A DNA stretch of 64,000 nt, from positions 1-64,000 of the forward strand of contig CALWSK010000013.1 of assembly GCA_944384195.1 (NCBI GenBank), given 5' to 3'. Both the position numbers and the translations under genes were made by a program. The stretch is from an uncultured Clostridia bacterium (GTDB taxonomy: Bacteria; Bacillota; Clostridia; Lachnospirales; CAG-274). The notes under the pieces were generated by a model. That model was not told the DNA's origin, made no database searches, and saw only the letters and a program-made list of their open reading frames with translations. Below, one piece after another: positions 8,372 through 17,975 of this stretch (position 1 is the first letter of the stretch; each line of letters opens with the position of its first letter).

Positions 8372-8731
8372 GTGAATTATGTTAATGTACCTAAGGATAT
8401 ATTAAAAATAAAAGAAAAATATCTTTTAGGACTAGGAAAAAGAGAATTAGTAAGTTTATTAATTGCAGGGTTAGTTGGTATACCTTTATATTTAAAATTT
8501 AAGGAATTAATAGGAGTACAATCACTGTATATAATGATTGTTGTAGTAATACCTATTATATTTGCAGGATTTTATGAAGATGATGGGATATATTTAGAAA
8601 AAAAGTTAATATATATAATAAATTTTTATACTACTAAGAAAATAAGGGTTTATAAATCTAATAACTTTTATAAACAGATTGAAAATAAAGCTATATTAAA
8701 TAAAAAACTTATAAAAGTAATTAAAAGTTAA
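8372..8731 (+). CDS. prgI: PrgI-family membrane protein (VirB3-like)
   Basis: 119 residues from a GTG start with GGAGG 7 bp upstream (an upstream in-frame ATG at 8354 lacks a site). The N-terminus VNVPKDI and LGLGKRELVSLLIAGLVGIP match PrgI proteins. Two transmembrane helices lie at about 30-45 and 50-66. PrgI is the Gram-positive VirB3-like channel component encoded directly upstream of virB4, as here. Confidence 0.85.
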   Translation: MNYVNVPKDILKIKEKYLLGLGKRELVSLLIAGLVGIPLYLKFKELIGVQSLYIMIVVVIPIIFAGFYEDDGIYLEKKLIYIINFYTTKKIRVYKSNNFYKQIENKAILNKKLIKVIKS

Positions 8732-8750
8732 TCATAGAAAATAAGAGAAA

Positions 8751-8780
8751 ATAAAAGTTAATAAAAGTTAATAAAAGTTA
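8751..8780. repeat. Three exact 10-bp repeats
   Basis: ATAAAAGTTA repeats three times exactly in the prgI-virB4 gap, next to similar sequence at the prgI 3' end. It was probably produced by slippage and affects only the spacing ahead of the virB4 ribosome site. Confidence 0.8.
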
Positions 8781-8790
8781 TTGAAAGGTG

Positions 8791-11202
8791 GTGTTTAAAA
8801 TTTTATTTTTTAAGAGTAATAAAAAAAGAAAAATAAATACAAGTAAACTTAATAATATGAATTTATCTTCTTCTCAAAGAAGAAAAATAAATCAAATTAT
8901 TAAAGAGAATAATAATAAAAATAAAGATAGTGTTCAAAATATGTTGTGTTTTGAAGAAATTTTAAAAAATGGTATTTGTGTTATAGATAAAAATACATAT
9001 TCAAAAACTATAAGATTTTTTGATATTAATTATTTATTATCTAATAATGAAGATAAAGTTGCAATATTTGATAATTATTGTGAATTTTTGAATTATTTTG
9101 ATAGTAAAGTTAAAGTACAATTAACATTTTACAATCAAGAAATGGATACTTCAGAATTTTATAAGCATATAAATATAAAGATGAAAAATGATAATTTTAA
9201 TTATCTAAGAGAAGAATATTTAGAAATGTTAAAAGTTCAATTGGAAAAAGGAAATAATGGTATAGTAAAGTCTAAATATATAACTTTTTCTGTTGAAGAC
9301 GAAGATTATAAAAGAGCTAAAACTAGATTAGAACGAATAGAGCTTGATATATTAAATAATTTTAAAATGATGGGAGTTTTAGCAGAAAGTTTAAACGGGT
9401 ATGAAAGATTAGAATTATTATATAATATTTTTTATCCAAAAGAAAAATTTTTATTTAATTATAATATGATAAAAGATACAGGATTAACTACTAAAGACTT
9501 TATAGCTCCTATGTCAACTAAAATAGATATTAAAAATATTGAAATAGGTAATAAATATTGTTCTAGTTTTTATCTACAGATATTAGTTAAAGAAATGGCA
9601 GATAGAATATTAGCAGACTTTTTGGATATAGAAAATAATCTGCTTTTAAATATTCATTTAAAGTCAATAGAACAAGTTGATGCAATAAAAATTGTTCAAC
9701 GAAAAAAAATGGATGTTGAAGGGCAAAAAGTAGATAGTCAACAAAAAGCCCTTGCTAAAGGTTATGATATGGACATTTTACCTTTGGAATTACAAGAAAA
9801 TATTGATGAAACAACTAATTTATTAGAAATGTTAAAAAGTAGGAACGAGCATTTATTTTTAGCAACAGTTTTAGTAACATCATTTTCAGATAGTAAAGAA
9901 GAATTAGAAAACATAAATCTACAACTGAAAGGAGTTGCTCAAAAACATAGTTGTAATTTAAGATGTTTAGAATATCAACAAGAACAAGCATTAAATTCTA
10001 GCTTACCTATTGGTAATAATTTAATAGAGATAAATAGAACATTAACTACAACTTCTACTGCTATATTTGTCCCATTTACAACAGAAGAATTATTTTCTTC
10101 TAGTAAAGAAAGTCTTTATTATGGACTAAATGCATTATCTAATAATGTTATTTTTGCAGATAGAAAAGAGCTTAAAAATCCTAATGGACTTATATTAGGA
10201 ACGCCAGGAAGTGGAAAATCTTTTAGTGCAAAAAGAGAAATAACAAATGTATTTTTAGCAACAGATGATGATATTATGATATGTGATCCAGAGAATGAAT
10301 TTTCAAACTTAACAAAGGCTTTTGGTGGACAAGTAATAAATATTAGTCCAAATAGTAAAGATTATGTAAATATTATGGATATAAATTTGCATTACTCTGA
10401 TGATGACAATCCTTTAACATTGAAGAGTGATTTTTTATTAGCTTTTTTTGAATTAGTTTGTGCAGGTAAAGATGGTTTAAATGCTGTTGAAAAATCTATC
10501 ATAGATAGATGTGTCAAATTAGTATATCAAGATTATTTAGCTAATCCAATTGATGAAAATATACCTATATTAGAAGATTTATATAATCTAATTAAAAAGC
10601 AAGATGAAATAGAAGCTAAAAATTTAGCAGTATCTTTAGAGATATATGTAACAGGTAATTTTAATTATTTTAATAATAAAACAAATGTTGATATAAATAA
10701 TAGATTAGTATCTTTTAATATTAAAGATTTAGGTAATCAAATTAAGAAAATAGGTATGTTAGTTGTTCAAGATCAAATATGGAATAGAATATCACAAAAT
10801 AGAGATTTAAAAAAATCTACAAGATACTATATAGATGAGTTTCACTTGCAACTTAAAGAAAAACAAACAGCAAGTTATAGTGTAGAAGTATGGAAAAGGG
10901 CTAGGAAATATGGGGGTATACCAACAGGCATTACTCAAAATGTTAAAGATTTTTTATCTTCCAAAGAAGTAGAAAATATATTTGAAAATAGTGATTTTGT
11001 ATATATGCTCAATCAAGGAGGAGGAGATAGAGAAATTTTATCAAGACAATTAAATATTTCCTCAACACAATTAAGCTATATTACAGATAGTCAAGTAGGT
11101 TGTGGTTTAATTAAATATAGTGGTATAATTATACCTTTTGTAGATAGATTTCCAAAAGATACACAATTATATAAAATGATGACTACAAAATTAAATGATT
11201 AA
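8791..11202 (+). CDS. virB4: VirB4/TraE-type conjugation ATPase
   Basis: About 803 residues. Walker A is GTPGSGKS (about residue 470) in LILGTPGSGKSFSAKREI; Walker B is RYYIDEFHL (about 680); the N-terminal CagE/VirB4 domain spans roughly 60-400. VirB4 powers channel assembly and substrate transfer at the membrane. The start is uncertain: GTG at 8788 or 8791 nearly overlaps AAAGGTGG, while ATT at 8800 would have ideal 6-bp spacing after AAAGGTGGTG. It is in one operon with prgI and the pilin-like gene. Confidence 0.92.
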   Translation: MFKILFFKSNKKRKINTSKLNNMNLSSSQRRKINQIIKENNNKNKDSVQNMLCFEEILKNGICVIDKNTYSKTIRFFDINYLLSNNEDKVAIFDNYCEFLNYFDSKVKVQLTFYNQEMDTSEFYKHINIKMKNDNFNYLREEYLEMLKVQLEKGNNGIVKSKYITFSVEDEDYKRAKTRLERIELDILNNFKMMGVLAESLNGYERLELLYNIFYPKEKFLFNYNMIKDTGLTTKDFIAPMSTKIDIKNIEIGNKYCSSFYLQILVKEMADRILADFLDIENNLLLNIHLKSIEQVDAIKIVQRKKMDVEGQKVDSQQKALAKGYDMDILPLELQENIDETTNLLEMLKSRNEHLFLATVLVTSFSDSKEELENINLQLKGVAQKHSCNLRCLEYQQEQALNSSLPIGNNLIEINRTLTTTSTAIFVPFTTEELFSSSKESLYYGLNALSNNVIFADRKELKNPNGLILGTPGSGKSFSAKREITNVFLATDDDIMICDPENEFSNLTKAFGGQVINISPNSKDYVNIMDINLHYSDDDNPLTLKSDFLLAFFELVCAGKDGLNAVEKSIIDRCVKLVYQDYLANPIDENIPILEDLYNLIKKQDEIEAKNLAVSLEIYVTGNFNYFNNKTNVDINNRLVSFNIKDLGNQIKKIGMLVVQDQIWNRISQNRDLKKSTRYYIDEFHLQLKEKQTASYSVEVWKRARKYGGIPTGITQNVKDFLSSKEVENIFENSDFVYMLNQGGGDREILSRQLNISSTQLSYITDSQVGCGLIKYSGIIIPFVDRFPKDTQLYKMMTTKLND

Positions 11203-11229
11203 ATTAAAAATAGAAAGGAATTCAACTAA

Positions 11230-11505
11230 ATGAAAAGTAATTTATTAAATAGCATAGTAGTATTATCAAGTATGGCAAGAGCTGGTGGAGGAAGTCCAGC
11301 AGGGTTTATTAATGAAACAATAACTTTAATTACTGGAATTATAGGTGGAGCTATTGCAGGTTTAGGTATTATACATTTAATAATGGCTTTTAGAGAGCAA
11401 AATCCTGCAGGAAAGCAAAACGCATTTTTAGAAATAGCTTCTGGAGGTGCTTTACTTATTTTAGGGCCTAAAATAGCAGAATTTATTGTAAGCTATTTTA
11501 ATTAG
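11230..11505 (+). CDS. Maff2-family small membrane protein (VirB2-like)
   Basis: 91 residues with two hydrophobic helices (about 32-52 and 66-86) around a polar loop FREQNPAGKQNAFLE, the Maff2 pattern from Tn1549-like elements. The glycine-rich ARAGGGSPAGF segment lies before the first helix. By size and position it is a likely VirB2/TrbC-type pilin or channel subunit. AAAGGAATT precedes the ATG. Confidence 0.83.
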   Translation: MKSNLLNSIVVLSSMARAGGGSPAGFINETITLITGIIGGAIAGLGIIHLIMAFREQNPAGKQNAFLEIASGGALLILGPKIAEFIVSYFN

Positions 11506-11529
11506 TCCTAAAATAAATGAGGTGTTGCT

Positions 11530-12399
11530 ATGTTTGAAATGATAGGTGATTTCTTTTCAAAGAAAGTAGCAGAAATGTGTAGAAGTGGGTTAGAAAATAT
11601 ATTTAATAACATAAATTTAACAGCACAAAATATAGGAAAAGAATTAGGGACTAATCCTTCAGAGTACAATTCTGCGATATTTTCTGTTTTAGAACGATTA
11701 TCAGAAACAGTAATACTACCAATAGCAGGTATGATTTTGACAGTAGTTATAATAATAAATTTATTTAATAGCGTTTTAGATGAAAGAGAAAGAAAAGACC
11801 CTTTTGAACTCTATATAAAATTTTTTTTAAAAACAGTAATAGCTATATTATTAACAACAAATGCGTTTAAAATAACTAATTATATACTAGATATGGGACA
11901 AGGGATAGTTAATAAAGCAATACAAGTATTAAATAATGATAGAGTAATAAATTTAAGTCAAAATTTAGATAGTTTTCAAAGTTTTTTGGAAACATTAAGT
12001 TTTGGAAAAGTAATATTAATAGGTTTAACTTTAATAATTACATATATTATTATATGGATAATATATATATTATCTTATGTAGTAATTTTAGGAAGATTTA
12101 TTGAAATATTTATGAGAATATCTTTAAGTCCCCTTGCTTTTTCTACATTTTTCAGTAGAGAATTTAATGGTATAGGTTTTAATTTTATAAAAGGAATGGT
12201 GGCTATAACTATACAAGCATTTTTAATAATGGTTGTTATAGGTTTATATAAAGGTATGTTAGTAAATTTAGTTGTTGATATAAGTACAGAAGAAAGTTTG
12301 AATTTATTTTTGGTTCAAATATTAGCAACAAGTATTACATTAATTTTTTCATTATTTCAAACAAATAGGATAGCTAATAGTATATTTAATGCTAATTAA
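11530..12399 (+). CDS. TrbL/VirB6-like conjugation membrane protein
   Basis: 289 residues with about five to six transmembrane segments (near 62-82, 100-118, 158-190, 205-222, 225-245 and 258-280). The N-terminus MIGDFFSKKVAEMCRSGLE is amphipathic. This is the CD0411-type TrbL family that forms the inner-membrane channel of Gram-positive type IV secretion. GAGGTG before the ATG. It sits between the Maff2 gene and the cell-wall hydrolase gene, the standard order. Confidence 0.85.
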   Translation: MFEMIGDFFSKKVAEMCRSGLENIFNNINLTAQNIGKELGTNPSEYNSAIFSVLERLSETVILPIAGMILTVVIIINLFNSVLDERERKDPFELYIKFFLKTVIAILLTTNAFKITNYILDMGQGIVNKAIQVLNNDRVINLSQNLDSFQSFLETLSFGKVILIGLTLIITYIIIWIIYILSYVVILGRFIEIFMRISLSPLAFSTFFSREFNGIGFNFIKGMVAITIQAFLIMVVIGLYKGMLVNLVVDISTEESLNLFLVQILATSITLIFSLFQTNRIANSIFNAN

Positions 12400-12410
12400 G
12401 TAGGGGTTTT

Positions 12411-14426
12411 ATGGATAAAAGAAATAATAAAAAATTATTAGATGAAAGACAAAATACTAAAATATTAAACAATAAAAATAGTAGAAATATAAAATTAAAA
12501 AGTCCTAGAATAGAAAATACAAGATATAATATTAAGTTAGATAAATATAGAATAAAAAAGGAAAATTTTAAAAGGCGTTTGAAGACTAATAAACTTAATA
12601 TTCAACTAAATATTATTGAAAATAATGAAAAAGATGTATACAAAAATAATAATAGTAATATAAGTACAAATACAAAAAGTAATAAAAACACTAGTATTAA
12701 TTTAAGTGAACAAGTAATTAATAAAAAAGACAGCAATAATTTACAAAATAAAATTTCATCAAAAAATAATAATAAAGTATCTTATACTATTAAGAAGAAA
12801 AAATATTATAATAATATACAAGATAAAGATAAAATAAAAGAAATTAGTATATTTGCAGATGAAAAACTAAATGAATTAGAAGAAGAAAATAAACAAAAAG
12901 ATAATAGTGTAAAAACTAAGAAAAAGTATCAAAGATTAAAATTTAAAGAAGATAAGCCTGATATAGATAGCTTAAATTTAGAAAATTTAGATATTGACAT
13001 AAAAAATGCTAATATTGAAAAAAAGCAAATAAAATATAGATTTAAGCAAAAAAAGATTTATAATAGGCTTAAGAAAAAAGATACTATTAAAATAGGGATA
13101 GAAAGAGAACCTATTTATAATAAAGAAAATGATAGTTATGATGATATAAAGAAGAAAATAAATATAAAATTAGAAAAAGAAATAAGATATAATAAAAGTG
13201 TACCTGAGAGATTAAAAAATTCTTCAATAGATTTAGCTCGTTACAAAATAAGACAAAAACTTAGAGAAAATGAAGAAGATAATTCTTCAGTAAAAGCTTT
13301 TAATAGATTAGGTTTTTTTGTAGAAAGAAAATTTATAAATAGATTACGTTCTAGTAATGATAGGAAAATATTAAAATATAAAAATATTGATAAAAAGATA
13401 GAAAAATTAGAAGATAAAAAATCATTAAATAGTCTAAAAAAAGAATATAAAGATGATAAAAAAACATATAGAAAAGCCTATAAAAATCTTAAACAACAAA
13501 AAAAATTAAATAAAAAAATGCAGAGAAAAGCCTTAAATAAATCTAGTATAAATAAAAGTAAAAATATTATAAATATAACTAAAATAGTAAATAAGATAAT
13601 AAATGCTTTATTATCTTTTAAAGCTATAGTAGTAAGTATAGTTTTAGGAATAGTTTTAGGTTTTATAGGTTTTGGAGTAGCATTATTTATTTTATTAGCT
13701 TCTAGTGGTGTAGGGAATGTTTATGAAATACAAAAAGCAGAGCTTTATTATAGAGAATTAGAAGCAAAAGCAGAATTTTATGACAATAAGTATATAGACC
13801 ACGACCCAATTCATTTAGCTTCATTTTTGAGTTGTTTATTTGGAGAATTCGTTTTTGATGAAAATATACAAAATTTTTTAGATGAACTTATAAAAAGGCA
13901 ATATGAAGGAAAAAGTTTAGACCAATTAGTGAGTGATAGTTTAATTAAAGAAGAGTATGAAATGTGGCAACAATTAAATATAACAAAATTAAACTTAATA
14001 AAATATGGAAGTCCTTTTGAGTTTGAATATGAACCTTATATAACTTCTTATATAGGATATAGAATAAATCCAACTTCTAGTATAACAGAGTTACAATTAC
14101 ATAAGGGATTAGATATAGGAGTTGCAGGAGGAACACCAATACTTGCTATATCAGATGGAATAGTTACTAGAGCTAATTTTTCATCTAGTTATGGAAATAT
14201 TGTCGAAATTCGACACGAAGATGGATATTTAAGTAAATATGCTCATCAAAGTAAATTAAATGTTGTAAAAGGACAGAAAGTAAAAAAAGGTGATGTAATA
14301 GGGTTTGTTGGGACTACAGGAGATAGCACAGGTAATCATTTACATTTAGAATTATATGATGAAAATGGGGAATTTATGAACCCTATATTTTTTATAGAAC
14401 GAGGAGGAAGTAAAGAAAATGAATGA
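12411..14426 (+). CDS. Membrane-anchored M23 peptidase, conjugation cell-wall hydrolase
   Basis: 671 residues. Residues 1-385 are an unusually long, very basic, asparagine/lysine-rich and probably cytoplasmic or unstructured region. One transmembrane helix lies at about 396-428, then an extracellular stalk and a C-terminal M23 domain (about 555-660) with HKGLD (His and Asp zinc ligands near 563-567), YAHQSKL and NHLHLEL (HxH). It would cut peptidoglycan to let the transfer channel through, replacing the lysozyme/NlpC hydrolases of related elements. The 3' end overlaps the next gene by 8 bp. Confidence 0.87.
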   Translation: MDKRNNKKLLDERQNTKILNNKNSRNIKLKSPRIENTRYNIKLDKYRIKKENFKRRLKTNKLNIQLNIIENNEKDVYKNNNSNISTNTKSNKNTSINLSEQVINKKDSNNLQNKISSKNNNKVSYTIKKKKYYNNIQDKDKIKEISIFADEKLNELEEENKQKDNSVKTKKKYQRLKFKEDKPDIDSLNLENLDIDIKNANIEKKQIKYRFKQKKIYNRLKKKDTIKIGIEREPIYNKENDSYDDIKKKINIKLEKEIRYNKSVPERLKNSSIDLARYKIRQKLRENEEDNSSVKAFNRLGFFVERKFINRLRSSNDRKILKYKNIDKKIEKLEDKKSLNSLKKEYKDDKKTYRKAYKNLKQQKKLNKKMQRKALNKSSINKSKNIINITKIVNKIINALLSFKAIVVSIVLGIVLGFIGFGVALFILLASSGVGNVYEIQKAELYYRELEAKAEFYDNKYIDHDPIHLASFLSCLFGEFVFDENIQNFLDELIKRQYEGKSLDQLVSDSLIKEEYEMWQQLNITKLNLIKYGSPFEFEYEPYITSYIGYRINPTSSITELQLHKGLDIGVAGGTPILAISDGIVTRANFSSSYGNIVEIRHEDGYLSKYAHQSKLNVVKGQKVKKGDVIGFVGTTGDSTGNHLHLELYDENGEFMNPIFFIERGGSKENE

Positions 14427-14727
14427 AAAAATTTTAAGGTTAGAAGAAAAAGTAAAGATTAATAAACAAAAAAAGATAGATTATCAAGAAAAAATTAAAA
14501 AAATAGATGAAGAAAATCAAAAGCTAGAAAATCAAATAATTCAGTTAAAAGCTACGGAAGTTCTAAATTTACTTGAAGTAAATCATATTGAAGTTACAGA
14601 TTTAAAGATGATACTAGATAAACATAGAAAAAACAATGAACATAATGAAAATATTAATCAAAATACAAATAGTAATATAAGTCAATATTATAATGAAAGG
14701 AGTTTAAATGAAATTGAAAAAAATTAA
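14419..14727 (+). CDS. DUF4315-family coiled-coil protein
   Basis: 102 residues; residues 1-50 are a coiled coil (KILRLEEKVKINKQKKIDYQ and so on), followed by LKATEVLNLLEVNHIEVTDL and a low-complexity asparagine tail. This matches DUF4315 proteins that always sit between the hydrolase and DUF4366 genes in Tn1549-like elements. Molecular function is unknown. It overlaps both neighbours (8 and 20 bp), so the three genes are translationally coupled. Confidence 0.8.
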   Translation: MNEKILRLEEKVKINKQKKIDYQEKIKKIDEENQKLENQIIQLKATEVLNLLEVNHIEVTDLKMILDKHRKNNEHNENINQNTNSNISQYYNERSLNEIEKN

Positions 14728-15313
14728 AAGTATAGTTTTAGGGGCAATATTAGTTTTAATATTGCCTTTTAATGTATTTGCTGGTAATAAAGTAGAACAG
14801 GGACAAGCTACAGTTAATGAAGCTATAAAAAGTGGAAATAAAGAATTTTATACAATTGTAACACCTAGTCAACAGACGTATTATTTAGTTATAGATTTTC
14901 AAGAAAAGGAAAGAAATGTTTATTTTTTAAAAGCAGTAGATGAAATAGATTTGTTAGATTTAGCAGGTGTTGGAGAAGTTATTTATAATCAAGAAGAAAC
15001 TAAAATAGAAACAACAACACAAATTACTACTGAAATTATAACAGAGCAAACAACTGAAATATTAGAAGAACAACAAGAAAATAAAGAAAAACCTAAGTTA
15101 GATGTAATGCTAATTTTAGGTATTGGAATATTATCAGTAGCTTTATTTTTATTTATAAAGAATAAGAAAGATAATAAAAAAAGAGAAGATATTTACTTAG
15201 ATGAAGCAATTAAAGATGAGGAAGAAGTTATATTTGAAGAAGAAAAAATTAATATAAATAAAGAAGATATAGAGAAAAAAGTTTTGGATGATATAACAAA
15301 TTTTGATTTATAA
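14708..15313 (+). CDS. DUF4366-family exported protein (CD1107-like)
   Basis: 201 residues: signal peptide (1-25, ending NVFAG), a conserved extracellular part with FYTIVTPSQQTYYLVIDFQ and NVYFLKAVDEIDLLDL, a threonine/glutamate-rich spacer, one transmembrane helix (about 134-153) and an acidic cytoplasmic tail. This is the DUF4366 layout of conjugative elements. AAAGGAG lies inside the 3' end of the previous gene. Probably a surface component of the channel; function is not established. Confidence 0.83.
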   Translation: MKLKKIKSIVLGAILVLILPFNVFAGNKVEQGQATVNEAIKSGNKEFYTIVTPSQQTYYLVIDFQEKERNVYFLKAVDEIDLLDLAGVGEVIYNQEETKIETTTQITTEIITEQTTEILEEQQENKEKPKLDVMLILGIGILSVALFLFIKNKKDNKKREDIYLDEAIKDEEEVIFEEEKININKEDIEKKVLDDITNFDL

Positions 15314-15324
15314 GGGGGATATAA

Positions 15325-15525
15325 ATGAAAAAAGAAAACTTGATTTTATTAAATATATGTTTAATTTTTATTAGTATATATTTAATTTTAAATAAAAATA
15401 AAGTTGATAATTTATTATTGAAAGTAAAAAATCTTGAAGAAGATTATGAAAATTCAATTAATAATTGGTCTAATATTTTAGTTAGTTTAAAAACTAAGTT
15501 AGATAAAATAGAAAATAGGAGCTAA
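15325..15525 (+). CDS. Small membrane-anchored coiled-coil protein
   Basis: 66 residues: an N-terminal hydrophobic helix (about 5-24, LILLNICLIFISIYLIL) followed by a short coiled coil (VDNLLLKVKNLEEDYEN). A GGGGG site precedes the ATG. It lies between two transfer-operon genes with 11 and 4 bp gaps. No family is recognised; likely a small structural part of the transfer apparatus. Confidence 0.65.
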   Translation: MKKENLILLNICLIFISIYLILNKNKVDNLLLKVKNLEEDYENSINNWSNILVSLKTKLDKIENRS

Positions 15526-15529
15526 AAGT

Positions 15530-16519
15530 ATGAAAAAATTAATATTTTTTATTATTTTTTCTATATTTTTAAATAGTGTATCGGTGGTTTTTGCAACAGA
15601 ACAGAATAATATTGAAGCTATATCAACAAAAGAAACAATTATAAAAACTTATGAATTTGCAGGTAATATAGATTATGAGCCATTAATACCTAAGAATATA
15701 GAATATAAAAAAGAAATTTTTATAAAAAAGGATGTAAATGTTGAAGAACAAAAAAGAATTGAAAATGTTGATATTGTAGAACCAGTAGAGAAAATAATAT
15801 CAGAAAATGATAAATCAAAAGCTATTAATCTTTTTGAAAAAGAATTAAATTATAATAAAGATAATTTAAAAGGTGTACTAAAATTAGATGAAAGTAGCTT
15901 AAAAGTTGTAAAAAATGAAGTTGAAAATATTACAAAATATGATACTAAAAAATATACAATATATGAAGAAAAAACTTATTATGGATTAGAGAGCAATGAT
16001 TATTCATTATTACCACAAACAATAATTAAAGATGGTGTTGTATTAAAATTAATAACAGCTGATTTTATTAAAACAAATTCAAAAGATACGTACAATTGTA
16101 ACACAAAATATGGTGGAAATTATACTAAAAAAATACCAATTAATAAACAAATAGTAAAAAATTATAAAGCAAGTGTAAATTATAAAGGAGATATTCAAAA
16201 AGAAATAGTTGATAAAAGAATAGTTACAGTATTTTATGAAAAGGAACAATCTAATAATAATATTGTAGATATAAAAACTGAAGATACTACAATTAAAGAT
16301 TTAAAAAATAGTGAAAATATTCTTGATAATTTTAATATTAAAGAAACTAATAAAATTGTTAAAATAGAAAATCAATTACTCATTATATTTTTAGTAGTAA
16401 TATTAATGTTATTTATACTTAGTTTATTTATATTATTTATATTATCTAGACAAATAAAAGGAGAAAGGAGAAAAACAAATGAAAAGAAAAAATATTGTGA
16501 ATATGAGTATGAAGAATAA
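15530..16519 (+). CDS. Conserved ICE exported membrane protein, function unknown
   Basis: 329 residues: signal peptide (1-22), a long extracellular part, then one transmembrane helix (about 282-306) and a basic tail. Blocks such as IIKTYEFAGNIDYEPLIP, LKGVLKLDESSLKVV, and YSLLPQTIIKDGVVLKLITADF recall a conserved surface protein encoded at the same place in Tn1549/CTn-like elements (from memory). Its 3' end overlaps the sortase gene by 41 bp, supporting co-expression. No enzymatic motif is visible. Confidence 0.7.
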   Translation: MKKLIFFIIFSIFLNSVSVVFATEQNNIEAISTKETIIKTYEFAGNIDYEPLIPKNIEYKKEIFIKKDVNVEEQKRIENVDIVEPVEKIISENDKSKAINLFEKELNYNKDNLKGVLKLDESSLKVVKNEVENITKYDTKKYTIYEEKTYYGLESNDYSLLPQTIIKDGVVLKLITADFIKTNSKDTYNCNTKYGGNYTKKIPINKQIVKNYKASVNYKGDIQKEIVDKRIVTVFYEKEQSNNNIVDIKTEDTTIKDLKNSENILDNFNIKETNKIVKIENQLLIIFLVVILMLFILSLFILFILSRQIKGERRKTNEKKKYCEYEYEE

Positions 16520-17573
16520 TACAAAAAAGACATTTTTATTAGCAATGATATTTGCTAGTGCTATGAATTGTAATGTTTTTGCGAATAATTTTAATGATAT
16601 AAATAATATAAAAGAAAAAAAATATATAGAAAAATTTGCAGATAAAGGTTTTATAAAAGGCTATGAAGATGGTACATTTAAGCCTAACAACACAATAACA
16701 AGAGCAGAAATATCACAAATATTATCAAACTTTAAAATTAACTTAAAATTTGAAGATATAGATTTTAAAGATAATAAAGGGTGGTTCGAAAAAGCAGTTG
16801 ATAAAGCAGTAGAAAATGGCTTTTTAAATGGATATAAAGATGGTACATTTAAGCCTAACAATAAAATAACAAGATTTGAAATGATAAAAATAACTTCTAT
16901 GCTTGTTAGAAATAATAATTATGATAAGGTACAACTACCTTATGCAGATGCAAATAATATTCCTAGTTGGGTGCTTAATGATGTAAATAACCTATATGCA
17001 AGTAAAGTAATAGATTTTTATCCTAATAATAAAATAAGTGGAAATGAATATGTAACAAGAGCAGAAGCAGTTACAATGCTTTCAAAAGCATTAGAAGTTA
17101 ATGGTTGGGATATGAATAAAACTATGCAAAATGTTAAAACAAATAAAACTAATCCTTTACCTACTCCAACTACTTTACCTAAAGGAATAATTGGTTATTT
17201 AACAGTACAAGGAACTAATATAAAAGATTTTCCTGTTAAAGATGCAAGGGATAATAGTGAAATGCTTACAGTGATGAAAAATTCAGTAGGACATTTTGCT
17301 CAAACGCCTATATATAATGGAAATGTTGGTTTATCAGCTCACAATAGGGATTATAAAATAGATTTTAGACAATTAAAAAATGTTAAAGTTGGTGATTTAG
17401 TAACTTATCGTACTAACTTTGGAACAAGAACATATAAAGTAATTGTTAAAACTAATATAAAGGAAACAGATTTTTCATATCTTGAAAATACTCAAGATAA
17501 TAGAATTACTATGATTACTTGTATAGAAAATAAACCAACAGAAAGATTAGTTGTTCAAGCTACTCAGATATAA
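16479..17573 (+). CDS. SLH-domain sortase fusion
   Basis: 364 residues: signal peptide (1-36), three SLH modules (about 40-85, 98-145, 150-208; GYEDGTFKPNNTITRAE and GYKDGTFKPNNKITRFE are typical), a proline/threonine linker, and a C-terminal sortase domain (about 228-364). The catalytic His lies in LSAHNRD (near 299), the Cys in MITCIEN (near 348) and the Arg in ERLVVQA. SLH modules bind secondary cell-wall polymer, so this sortase should sit outside the membrane on the wall, whereas most sortases are membrane-anchored. The expected substrate is the adhesin encoded at 19025. AAGGAG before the ATG; class D-like by motif, not certain. Confidence 0.82.
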   Translation: MKRKNIVNMSMKNNTKKTFLLAMIFASAMNCNVFANNFNDINNIKEKKYIEKFADKGFIKGYEDGTFKPNNTITRAEISQILSNFKINLKFEDIDFKDNKGWFEKAVDKAVENGFLNGYKDGTFKPNNKITRFEMIKITSMLVRNNNYDKVQLPYADANNIPSWVLNDVNNLYASKVIDFYPNNKISGNEYVTRAEAVTMLSKALEVNGWDMNKTMQNVKTNKTNPLPTPTTLPKGIIGYLTVQGTNIKDFPVKDARDNSEMLTVMKNSVGHFAQTPIYNGNVGLSAHNRDYKIDFRQLKNVKVGDLVTYRTNFGTRTYKVIVKTNIKETDFSYLENTQDNRITMITCIENKPTERLVVQATQI

Positions 17574-17575
17574 TT

Positions 17576-17728
17576 ATGTTAGAATTTATATTAATATTTT
17601 TAGTATCAATAATGTGTTATTTAATAGGACTAATAAATATAAATAATAATAAAATATATTTTATGGTAATGATAACATTTTTCATAATAGGAGTATATTT
17701 AAAGTTTAGGTTTAAATCTTATATTTAA
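17576..17728 (+). CDS. Small two-helix membrane protein
   Basis: 50 residues, almost wholly hydrophobic, with two predicted transmembrane helices (about 3-21 and 28-46). It starts 2 bp after the sortase stop. No clear Shine-Dalgarno site is visible. It resembles small hydrophobic genes that close transfer operons; no function can be assigned. Confidence 0.5.
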   Translation: MLEFILIFLVSIMCYLIGLININNNKIYFMVMITFFIIGVYLKFRFKSYI

Positions 17729-17730
17729 GG

Positions 17731-17820
17731 GGACGGTTGGAGATTATTTTTTGTAAAAAAATTAGCTTCAAACGTTCGCAACCCAAACGGTAGTGCGGGC
17801 AGAAATTGTCAATAATCTTG
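17731..17820. ncRNA. GC-richer structured segment, possible RNA
   Basis: A patch with far more G and C than its surroundings (about 17731-17805, including AACGTTCGCAACCCAAACGG). It is enclosed by AGATTATT (17741-17748) and AATAATCT (17811-17818), which can pair. No reading frame is apparent. It could be a small structured RNA or a remnant of foreign DNA. The rest of the 17729-17975 gap holds only the promoter below. Confidence 0.25.
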
Positions 17821-17899
17821 AAATTAGGTATTAAATTGTAAAATGCGAATTTTAACTAAAATTTATATATAAAATTTCTTTTAAAATTAGAACAAAATA

Positions 17900-17928
17900 T
17901 TGAAAAATAAGATAAAATATGGTATAAT
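17900..17928 (+). promoter_or_regulatory. Sigma-A promoter for the CAP-domain gene
   Basis: TTGAAA (17900-17905) and TATAAT (17923-17928) with a 17-bp spacer, about 48 bp before the ATG at 17976. The -10 box is a perfect consensus. Confidence 0.75.
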
Positions 17929-17975
17929 TATATAAATTATATAGTATATATTTTGTATTTTAGGGAGAGAAAAAA

